Source of the DNA: Bacteroidota bacterium
Lineage (GTDB): Bacteria > Bacteroidota > Bacteroidia > Bacteroidales > UBA1556
DNA length: 5,267 nucleotides
NCBI GenBank assembly: GCA_003648395.1
Contig: QMPB01000382.1
Coordinates: 1 to 5,267, forward strand
Reading direction: 5' to 3'
A program made the translations under genes and the position numbers. Numbering within the stretch: the first letter of the stretch is position 1; the number at the start of each line of letters is the position of its first letter. This document shows positions 1 through 5,267 of the stretch, piece after piece. Below the pieces are notes generated by a model that did no database searches, had not been told where the DNA came from, and worked only from the letters and a program-made list of their open reading frames with translations.

Positions 1-175
1 CATCAATTACTTTTGAACCAAACAGTTCAACTAATTTCTGCTTCACTTCATTATTTAACAAGAATTTCTTAGCCTCATCATCAGCATAAAATATAGGTAC
101 TCCAATAGTTTCAAAAACTTTAGCAACAGTAGTTTTTCCACTACCAATACCTCCTGTTAGACCTAATTTAATCAT
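1..175 (-). CDS. coaE: Dephospho-CoA kinase, N-terminal part (cut by window edge)
   Basis: This gene encodes the last enzyme of coenzyme A biosynthesis, which phosphorylates the 3'-OH of dephospho-CoA using ATP in the cytoplasm. Only the first 58 codons are in the window; family members are usually about 195-205 residues, so the rest lies beyond position 1. The visible protein begins MIKLGLTGGIGSGKTTVAKV. It contains a complete P-loop (GGIGSGKTT, about residues 8-16) followed by FYADDEAKKFL (about residues 29-39), which corresponds to the family's DAD-like segment where dephospho-CoA binds and is typical of Bacteroidota versions. The ATG lies 3 bases after the TAA of the upstream ybbR-like gene, with no room for its own promoter, so the two are almost certainly co-transcribed and perhaps translationally coupled. 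No Shine-Dalgarno sequence is visible. The identification rests on the P-loop context and the neighbour and is strong despite truncation. Confidence 0.93.
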   Translation of the reverse strand, partial: MIKLGLTGGIGSGKTTVAKVFETIGVPIFYADDEAKKFLLNNEVKQKLVELFGSKVID

Positions 176-178
176 AAA

Positions 179-1168
179 TTATTTATCAATGAGGATATAA
201 TCAACAGTTTCAGCATTCATGTTAGAATAACCAATTCCTTTGGGCTCTTTAGTAAGCTTTAGTATCAACCTCTCCTCTTTAAGCAAATCAATACTATCAA
301 GCTGAACAACTACTTTAAAAGATGAATCAGTCAAAAGCTTATAATCAGGCAAAGCCATTGAAAAAGTTAGCTTAACTTTACTAGGAAAAGTTTTAACTTT
401 AATATTAGGAACATTACTATTTACAATGACTGGCACCCAACGTGAAAACTCAGAATACCTTTCTGTTTTAACTCTAACTTTTACTGTATTATTACTATAA
501 CTAAAGTACTTATCCAATTTCCTTAGCTTTACCTCTTTAACTAAATCTGAGTTTAATTCTTTAGCAATTAAACTATCGGTATCAATATATTTTATCTTTC
601 TAAAGCTTAATGCTGGACCTTTAACTTTTATTGAAGCAGGAGAAACAATAAAGTCACCATATTTATTATATCCTTTTTGAAATGTAATTCTTGAATTTAA
701 TTTAATTGGTAATTCCTTAGTAATAAGGCTGTCAAATATTAAGTATAATGAATCTGGCTTAAAATCTTTACCAACATCATCAACCTTAATCTGATTCATT
801 ATATTATATCTAAATACTCTAGTTGCAATAGCTGCAACATACCTATTAAATTTAGTTTTTCTAAAATCAACATTACTAAGGTCTATTTTGATGGAATCTC
901 TATTTGCTATTGCTACAGAAGCTAATTCAAAACCTTGGGATTTAATATCAAAGGATATTTCATTAGAAGGATTATTAACTAAAATCATTCCTTTTGGAAA
1001 ATTACTATAACTAACAGGAAATTCAATTCGCTTGGTATAATTATCGCTAAGAGTCATAATCAACCAAATAAAAGAAGAAATAAGTACACAAATAGCGTAT
1101 ATTTTTAAATCTATTTTTGACAGGATCCTTCTAAAGTATTGTAATGCTTTAAATATCTTATTTTGCAT
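179..1168 (-). CDS. YbbR/CdaR-like domain protein, membrane-anchored
   Basis: This is a 329-residue protein with a short basic N-terminus and one transmembrane segment at about residues 22-40 (IYAICVLISSFIWLIMTL). The remainder is a beta-rich extracytoplasmic region. It reads as about three YbbR-type units: roughly 46-145 (with FPVSYSNFPKGMILVN), 150-235 (with SPASIKVKGPALSFRKIKYI, the typical P-x-x-V-x-V-x-GP pattern) and 243-328. Architecture and length fit the YbbR-like proteins of Bacteroidota, which are commonly encoded next to coaE. In Firmicutes the family member CdaR regulates the diadenylate cyclase CdaA. No cyclase gene is visible here, so a c-di-AMP role would be extrapolation. The chosen ATG is the only one that keeps the membrane segment. 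A TACCTTTG box ends 4 bases upstream of it, which would imply a very short or absent leader. The gene lies 69 bp downstream of the surface-protein gene on the same strand and 3 bp upstream of coaE. Confidence 0.85.
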   Translation of the reverse strand: MQNKIFKALQYFRRILSKIDLKIYAICVLISSFIWLIMTLSDNYTKRIEFPVSYSNFPKGMILVNNPSNEISFDIKSQGFELASVAIANRDSIKIDLSNVDFRKTKFNRYVAAIATRVFRYNIMNQIKVDDVGKDFKPDSLYLIFDSLITKELPIKLNSRITFQKGYNKYGDFIVSPASIKVKGPALSFRKIKYIDTDSLIAKELNSDLVKEVKLRKLDKYFSYSNNTVKVRVKTERYSEFSRWVPVIVNSNVPNIKVKTFPSKVKLTFSMALPDYKLLTDSSFKVVVQLDSIDLLKEERLILKLTKEPKGIGYSNMNAETVDYILIDK

Positions 1169-1172
1169 CTAG

Positions 1173-1208
1173 CAAAGGTAAAAAAAATAGAACTGTATTT
1201 TTAACAAA
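1173..1208 (-). promoter_or_regulatory. Candidate Bacteroidota-type promoter for ybbR-coaE
   Basis: On the minus strand the sequence TACCTTTG (1180 down to 1173) matches the Bacteroidota -7 consensus TAnnTTTG exactly. A TTTG (1208 down to 1205) lies 24 bases further upstream as a possible -33 element. That spacing is slightly longer than the usual range of about 17-23. Transcription would begin at or within a few bases of the ybbR ATG at 1168, giving a nearly leaderless message. Given the AT-rich setting the match could be chance, so this is a candidate only. Confidence 0.4.
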
Positions 1209-1226
1209 TAGAATTTAATTTTAAAC

Positions 1227-1242
1227 GGTAGGTTCAACTACC
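1227..1242 (-). terminator. Weak hairpin at the stop of the surface-protein gene
   Basis: GGTAG (1227-1231) and CTACC (1238-1242) form a 5-bp stem with a 6-base loop, and the TAG stop of the surface-protein gene (1240-1238) lies within one arm. On the minus strand it is followed by a T/A-rich stretch rather than a clean T-tract. It may attenuate read-through into ybbR-coaE. The stem is short, so it is a weak terminator candidate. Confidence 0.28.
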
Positions 1243-3517
1243 TATACAGTGTTACTGTTCCTTTCAAAGAATATGGTTCTCTATATCCTTCATCAATATA
1301 AACTACATATGTATATACACCATCTGAAGCGTCTTTACCTTCATATGTACCATCCCATCGTTCAGAAGGATCTGTAGCATGAAATAGTTGTTGTCCCCAT
1401 CTATTATAAATATATAAATCGAATTTATAAACTATTTCGTATTGACCATCAACTCCATAAGTGTCATTTTTACCATCACCATTAGGAGTAAATGCACTAG
1501 CAAAATAGAAATAATTGCATCTCTCAACAACTATAGAGATACTAGTATCATGAGAGCAAGTTGTTCCTCCACTTCTATTTGTAACAGCTAATGAATAAAC
1601 GGCATTATTATTAAGTAAAACTTCCATATTAGGGGATTCGACACCACTACTCCATAAATATTCATCACCACCACTACCTTGCAAAACTATTTTTTTACCA
1701 ATACAAACAGTAGTCTCTGGTGTATAAATATCAGCAATAGGTTTTGTAACAACTTCTACATTTATACTATCACTATTTTCACACTGATCTGAACTTCTAA
1801 TAAAGAAACTATACTCTTCATCTGACTGTGGTTTAACTTTAATAAATGAATTTGTTGAGCCAGTATTCCATTCAACTGAATAATTGCCAAAAACTTTCAA
1901 ATAAGCTTCATCACCACTACAAATTATTGTATCAGAAGTAGAACTTACAATTGGAATAGGAAAAACTTTAATGGTTGTACTATCAACTATTTCACAACCA
2001 ATACTATCTGTTACCGAAACAGTATATTGCGTATCTGAACTAGGACTAACACTAATAATTGATGTTTGTTCTCCTGAACTCCATATATAATTATATATTT
2101 CTGATGAATTCACCCTTAATACAGCAGTATCACCTTTACACACACTATCTCCTGTGAATGTGAAAATTGGATTTGAAACCCCAACATCAATAACGAAAGT
2201 AGAATCATTATTACAAACATCTGATACAACTAAACTGTATGTAGAACTTACACTTGGAGTTATAGTAATTGATGCTGTAGTATCTCCTGTACTCCACAAA
2301 TATGAATATGGAATATATCCTCCACTAGTATTAGATACAATATCTAAATTAGAAAACATGCAAATAGTAGTATCTCTAAACAAATTTGTCAATGGAGGTA
2401 GTGCATCTTTAATATAAATTAATACAGTATCTTGCGAACAATATGATGTATTCACAATTAGTTCAATATATTCAAGAGGTTCAACAAGTGTATCAATTAT
2501 AGGACTTATAACTAGACTAACAGAATCTTGACCTGCTGGTACAACTAAACTATTAGGTATTTGAACATAGTCTACTCCGTTAATTGCAGTACCACCTATA
2601 ATATAATTAATTGATGTTTGAGTAGAAAAAGGGTAAGGTAGATTAAATGTTAGAATAGCATCATTACAACCTTCAACAGCCAACGAATCTATAGTTGAAG
2701 AGGTAGTCTGTGTAAGTGTAATTGAATTACTAGAAAAACTATTAGCTTCTAAAAATACTCCAGAATCAAGTGCATGATCAGCAGCATCTCCTATAGCTAT
2801 CTTAATATGATAAGTAAAACAAGGTAATACTCTAATCCAAGCAGTTAATACTGTGGTAAATGCATTAAACTTCACAAAAGTTCCACTACTATTATTTACA
2901 TAGTAATTACAATTAACACAGGGTCCTGGTGAAGCCATGTTTGTTGATTGTCCATTATTAATATTATTAATAGAAACAGGATTGGTTGTATTTGGAATTA
3001 TGGCAATATTAACATTATTGTAGAACCCCCCAGAATAGCCTAAACCACTAACAAAGAAACCAAACACATCATTATATGGAGTACCTACATATTGTTCATA
3101 TTCCTCAGAGCCAAAAACATAACTAAATTTAATAGTATCTGAAACAGGGACAAAATCAAATTCTAAAACAGCAGCATCATTAATAGATTGAGTAATTAGG
3201 GCCGCCAACTGAGGATCCGAAGCTGTATTCATATTATTGTCGACTAATAAACTACTTGCACCAGGCAATTGAATAACATTACCTGTTGACAATACTATCC
3301 CATTATTAAAACCTAAATTACCAGCTACAGCTCCTGTTGAAAATTCACCAATACTATTTGGAGCACCAGTATATGTAACATTTGAAATAACAACACCTTG
3401 ACCAACTAAAACATTTTGAATCAGATTAGCAACAGTAGCAGATGTGCTAATATTTAGTTGTGCATGTGATATTTTTACAAAAAATAAAAGCAATAAGAAT
3501 GTGTGTGTGTATTTCAT
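1238..3517 (-). CDS. Secreted surface protein: choice-of-anchor L domain, Ig/PKD-like repeats, T9SS type-B C-terminal sorting domain
   Basis: This gene encodes a 759-residue protein predicted to cross the inner membrane by Sec and the outer membrane by the type IX system. The start at 3517 gives a compact signal peptide: Lys-2, a hydrophobic core FLLLLFFV, and cleavage after SHA near residue 19, leaving an N-terminal Gln. In-frame ATGs at 3523 and 3559 would prepend 2 or 14 residues; the longest would spoil the signal peptide. Domains are a choice-of-anchor L domain (about 20-262, with FKFSYVFGSEEY-like FSYVFGSEEY, YNDVFGFFVSG, CxxCNYYVNN and YHIKIAIGDA), a Calx-beta-like segment (about 278-371, with GGTAINGVDY and DTLVEPLEYIEL), four Ig/PKD-like units (about 374-666), and a type-B gliding-motility C-terminal domain (about 670-759, with FTPNGDGKND, YNRWGQ and a WDGTYEGKDASDGVYTY segment). 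Type-B cargo such as SprB is known to depend on a PorP/SprF-like partner, but none is encoded in the window. An adhesin or surface-matrix role is inferred; no catalytic motif is seen. Confidence 0.9.
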   Translation of the reverse strand: MKYTHTFLLLLFFVKISHAQLNISTSATVANLIQNVLVGQGVVISNVTYTGAPNSIGEFSTGAVAGNLGFNNGIVLSTGNVIQLPGASSLLVDNNMNTASDPQLAALITQSINDAAVLEFDFVPVSDTIKFSYVFGSEEYEQYVGTPYNDVFGFFVSGLGYSGGFYNNVNIAIIPNTTNPVSINNINNGQSTNMASPGPCVNCNYYVNNSSGTFVKFNAFTTVLTAWIRVLPCFTYHIKIAIGDAADHALDSGVFLEANSFSSNSITLTQTTSSTIDSLAVEGCNDAILTFNLPYPFSTQTSINYIIGGTAINGVDYVQIPNSLVVPAGQDSVSLVISPIIDTLVEPLEYIELIVNTSYCSQDTVLIYIKDALPPLTNLFRDTTICMFSNLDIVSNTSGGYIPYSYLWSTGDTTASITITPSVSSTYSLVVSDVCNNDSTFVIDVGVSNPIFTFTGDSVCKGDTAVLRVNSSEIYNYIWSSGEQTSIISVSPSSDTQYTVSVTDSIGCEIVDSTTIKVFPIPIVSSTSDTIICSGDEAYLKVFGNYSVEWNTGSTNSFIKVKPQSDEEYSFFIRSSDQCENSDSINVEVVTKPIADIYTPETTVCIGKKIVLQGSGGDEYLWSSGVESPNMEVLLNNNAVYSLAVTNRSGGTTCSHDTSISIVVERCNYFYFASAFTPNGDGKNDTYGVDGQYEIVYKFDLYIYNRWGQQLFHATDPSERWDGTYEGKDASDGVYTYVVYIDEGYREPYSLKGTVTLYR
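1510..2390 (-). repeat. Four tandem Ig/PKD-like protein repeats within the surface protein
   Basis: Four units of about 72-74 residues occupy roughly residues 374-666 of the 759-residue product. Each opens with a D/E-x-x-[IV]-C motif (Cys 386, 460, 533 and 605). Each has a central W-[SN]-[ST]-G motif (LWSTG, IWSSG, EWNTG, LWSSG) and an aromatic Y-[ST]-x-x-[IV] strand, and contains a second Cys (435, 508, 579 and 654). The opening cysteines are spaced 74, 73 and 72 residues apart. The pattern suggests one disulfide per unit in beta-sandwich folds, like the repeats of other Bacteroidota surface adhesins. The DNA is diverged between units, so this is an old duplication, not a recent expansion. 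Boundaries are approximate. Confidence 0.75.
3500..3510 (-). repeat. Short AC dinucleotide run in the signal-peptide codons
   Basis: An uninterrupted 11-base alternating TG tract on the plus strand (AC on the coding strand) encodes residues 3-6 (Tyr-Thr-His-Thr) of the surface protein, directly after its start. Loss or gain of one 2-base unit would shift the reading frame. At five and a half units it is short for a known phase-variation tract. Confidence 0.85.
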
Positions 3518-3583
3518 AATCATCCCATTAATAATTGCATAGACACAATAATACTTCAAATAGTTGTATCAAAATAATTAACA

Positions 3584-3612
3584 TACGAGTATATAAATTT
3601 TATACATTCGTA
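3584..3612. promoter_or_regulatory. 29-bp imperfect palindrome in the divergent intergenic region (candidate operator)
   Basis: The sequence is symmetric about position 3598. TACGA (3584-3588) pairs with TCGTA (3608-3612), and TATAAA (3592-3597) pairs with TTTATA (3599-3604). Twelve of 14 positions are complementary; the mismatches are at 3589/3607 and 3591/3605. It sits between the divergent surface-protein and dipeptidase genes, 29 bp before the dipeptidase ATG and 66 bp before the surface-protein ATG. A dimeric regulator site is plausible. AT-richness makes the inner arms cheap, and no known regulator motif is recognised. Confidence 0.4.
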
Positions 3613-3641
3613 GCCTATAATAATTTTAAATACTATAAATC

Positions 3642-5012
3642 ATGAAAAAGTCAACAAACTTCTTAAATAGCAATAAAGATAGATTCTTAAACGAGCTATT
3701 TGATTTAATCAGAATACCTTCAATTAGCTCTATTGCAGATCATAAGCCAGACATGATTCGTATGGCAGAAGCTCTAAAAGATAGCCTATTAGCTGTTGGT
3801 GCAGACAAAGCTGTAGTTATGCCATCTGATGGAAATCCAGTTGTGTATGCAGAGAAAATAATCGACCCAAGTAAACCAACAGTTTTGGTTTATGGTCATT
3901 ATGACGTTATGCCTGTTGATCCAATTGAACTATGGGACAGTCCACCATTTGAACCAGAAATTCGTGATGAAAAAATATATGCTCGTGGAGCAGATGATGA
4001 CAAGGGGCAATCTTTTATGCATATTAAAGCATTTGAAGCTTTAGTTGCGAGTAACGAACTACCTGTGAATGTGAAGTTCATGATAGAAGGTGAAGAAGAA
4101 ATTGGCTCTCCAAGTTTAGGAAAATGGTGTGCTGAGAATAAAGAAATGCTTAAAGCTGATACTATTTTGGTTTCAGATACGGGAATGATAGCACAGGATA
4201 TTCCATCTATTACTACTGGCCTCCGTGGCTTGAGCTATGTTGAAGTAAAAGTAACCGGACCAGATCATGACTTACATAGTGGTATTTTTGGTGGTGCTGT
4301 TGCAAATCCTGCCAATGAGCTTGCTAAATTAATTGCAAAACTTACTGATGATAATGGTGTAATTACTATTCCTGGTTTTTATGATGATGTAATTATTGTA
4401 AGTGATGAGGAAAGAGCCGAAATGGCAAAAGCTCCTTTTAATTTAGATGAGTACAAAAAAGCATTAGATATTAAAGAAGTTTATGGTGAAAAAGGCTATT
4501 CTACAAATGAAAGAACGGGAATTCGTCCTTCTTTAGATGTTAACGGAATATGGAGTGGATATATAGGTGAAGGTGCAAAAACAGTACTTCCTTCTGTTGC
4601 TCACGCCAAAATTTCGATGAGACTAGTTCCTAATCAAGATAATGTAAAAATTAGTCAAATGATAAAAGAGCATTTAGAGTCTATTGCTCCTGACTATATT
4701 AAAGTTGAAGTTACTTCTTTACATGGTGGCCAAGGATATGTTTCTCCTATCACAATGCCTGCATACAAAGCAGCAGAGAAAGCTTATACTCATACTTTTG
4801 GAAAGAAACCTGTTCCTACACGTTCCGGAGGAAGTATTCCTATTATTTCTACTTTTGAGGATGTATTAGGCATTAAGTCTATTCTAATGGGATTTGGTCT
4901 AGAATCTGATGCTATTCATTCTCCAAATGAGAATTATCCATTGTTTAATTTCTATAAAGGAATAGAAACTATAATACAATTTTATAAGTATTATGCTGAA
5001 GAAATGAAATAG
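3642..5012 (+). CDS. M20-family metallodipeptidase (PepV/carnosine-dipeptidase-like)
   Basis: This is a 456-residue cytoplasmic di-zinc peptidase expected to hydrolyse dipeptides; there is no signal peptide or membrane segment. By comparison with the CN2/M20 family the active-site residues are all present. They are His86 and nearby Asp88 in YGHYDVMP, bridging Asp119 in ARGADDDKG, general base Glu152 and ligand Glu153 in IEGEEEIGS, Asp179 in LVSDTG, and His426 in ESDAIHSPNEN. The lid/dimerisation domain (about 195-365) carries His212 in DLHSGIFGG and Arg327 in SMRLVP, which help bind the substrate carboxylate across the dimer. GGSIP (396-400) is the usual substrate-binding turn. Length is normal for the family. 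The ATG lies just upstream of the first conserved helix, and no clear Shine-Dalgarno sequence is seen. The gene stands alone, divergent from the surface-protein gene, and is followed by a long hairpin element. Exact substrate (general dipeptides or a narrower set) cannot be told from sequence. Confidence 0.93.
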   Translation: MKKSTNFLNSNKDRFLNELFDLIRIPSISSIADHKPDMIRMAEALKDSLLAVGADKAVVMPSDGNPVVYAEKIIDPSKPTVLVYGHYDVMPVDPIELWDSPPFEPEIRDEKIYARGADDDKGQSFMHIKAFEALVASNELPVNVKFMIEGEEEIGSPSLGKWCAENKEMLKADTILVSDTGMIAQDIPSITTGLRGLSYVEVKVTGPDHDLHSGIFGGAVANPANELAKLIAKLTDDNGVITIPGFYDDVIIVSDEERAEMAKAPFNLDEYKKALDIKEVYGEKGYSTNERTGIRPSLDVNGIWSGYIGEGAKTVLPSVAHAKISMRLVPNQDNVKISQMIKEHLESIAPDYIKVEVTSLHGGQGYVSPITMPAYKAAEKAYTHTFGKKPVPTRSGGSIPIISTFEDVLGIKSILMGFGLESDAIHSPNENYPLFNFYKGIETIIQFYKYYAEEMK

Positions 5013-5016
5013 TTAA

Positions 5017-5137
5017 TGCTTGCCTGAAAACGCCAATTTCTTCGTTACGCTTGTGCTGAAAACAAACATTTACAAAAGTAAACTTATTGTTATTAAGCAC
5101 TTCGCAAGCCTCGAACTTGACGTTTTCTGACTAAGCA
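5017..5137. repeat. Long imperfect inverted repeat / nested hairpin element
   Basis: This noncoding element, starting 5 bases after the dipeptidase stop, folds symmetrically around an AAAA loop at 5074-5077. From outside to inside the pairing segments are TGCTT 5017-5021 with AAGCA 5133-5137; GAAAACG 5026-5032 with CGTTTTC 5121-5127; CAA 5034-5036 with TTG 5117-5119; TTCG 5041-5044 with CGAA 5112-5115; GCTTG 5049-5053 with CAAGC 5105-5109; TGCT 5054-5057 with AGCA 5096-5099; AACAA 5061-5065 with TTGTT 5087-5091; and TTTAC 5069-5073 with GTAAA 5078-5082. It is about 38% GC by hand count, somewhat richer than its surroundings. It could be a dispersed extragenic palindrome of the genome, a small non-autonomous element, or a structured 3' end of the dipeptidase mRNA. 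No T-tract follows, so it is not a standard intrinsic terminator. Confidence 0.7.
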
Positions 5138-5267
5138 CTGTTAAATTATGAGTTTTCGTACAGCGCTAGTTATACTGAGCCGACATAGAAATTTGTAATA
5201 TTAAACGCATCTTTTGCACCTATTCTTCTTTATAATTTATATCCGTAGCTACGGCTATGCAAAGAAA
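5138..5267. other. Noncoding tail with a perfect 12-bp palindrome
   Basis: No convincing reading frame is present on either strand. The stretch contains a small hairpin (GCTAGT 5165-5170 against ACTGAGC 5174-5180, one bulge). Near the edge is the perfect palindrome CCGTAGCTACGG (5243-5254), which extends to 20 bp (5239-5258) with a single mismatched pair. TTTGCA (5213-5218) and TGCAAA (5258-5263) bracket that region as a further inverted pair. This GC-rich palindrome in AT-rich DNA suggests a structured or repeated element that may continue beyond the window. Confidence 0.5.

Noticed and set aside
2154..2417. Open frame of 87 codons on the plus strand inside the surface-protein gene
   Set aside because: It lies wholly within the well-supported minus-strand repeat-coding region, has no recognisable motif and no separate upstream signals; it is a shadow frame.
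3518..3559. Longer N-terminus of the surface protein starting at 3559
   Set aside because: The extra 14 residues would place a long non-basic stretch before the signal peptide. The start at 3517 (or 3523) gives a normal secretion signal.
3546..3572. Promoter for the surface-protein gene (TATTATTG at 3553-3546 with TTG at 3572-3570, minus strand)
   Set aside because: The -7 box has one mismatch and the 16-base spacer is short. It would agree with the 3517 start, but it is too weak in AT-rich DNA to list as a feature.
3899..4081. 60-codon minus-strand frame inside the dipeptidase gene
   Set aside because: It overlaps the codons for the conserved metal-binding motifs of the M20 enzyme and has no features of its own.
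4684..4869. 61-codon plus-strand frame inside the dipeptidase gene
   Set aside because: It is an out-of-frame reading of the conserved C-terminal region; the leucine-rich product is a by-product of AT-rich codons.
5155..5185. attC-like (integron cassette) site around the GCGCTAGTTATAC stretch
   Set aside because: The core does not fit GTTRRRY, no matching inverse core was found at a suitable distance, and no integrase or cassette gene is present.

Overview
The window looks like chromosomal DNA of a member of the Bacteroidota, most probably of the Flavobacteriia or a related marine-type lineage. The DNA is AT-rich. One protein carries the type IX secretion (T9SS) type-B C-terminal sorting domain, which is characteristic of this phylum. 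The starts lack clear Shine-Dalgarno sequences, and one start is preceded by a TAnnTTTG-type -7 box. Everything is read from sequence alone; no database search was run.

Layout. Positions 1-175 (minus) hold the N-terminal part of dephospho-CoA kinase (coaE), cut by the window edge. Only 3 bases upstream of it lies a YbbR/CdaR-like membrane-anchored protein (179-1168, minus). Next, also on the minus strand, is a large secreted surface protein (1238-3517). It has a signal peptide, a choice-of-anchor L domain, a Calx-beta-like stretch, four Ig/PKD-like repeats and a gliding-motility-type C-terminal domain. A divergent intergenic region of about 124 bp contains a 29-bp inverted repeat. It separates the surface protein from a plus-strand M20-family metallodipeptidase (3642-5012). 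The last 255 bp hold no gene. They contain a roughly 121-bp imperfect long hairpin (5017-5137), then AT-rich DNA with a perfect 12-bp palindrome near the right edge.

How the genes relate. ybbR and coaE are tightly packed housekeeping genes and very likely co-transcribed. The surface protein is probably an independent accessory gene: a weak hairpin lies at its stop codon and a candidate promoter lies before ybbR. The dipeptidase is a cytoplasmic peptide-utilisation enzyme with its own divergent transcription. I see no defence system, mobile-element protein, CRISPR array or RNA gene. The points most worth following are the long hairpin element, the palindrome in the divergent promoter region, and a short AC dinucleotide run at the start of the surface-protein gene.
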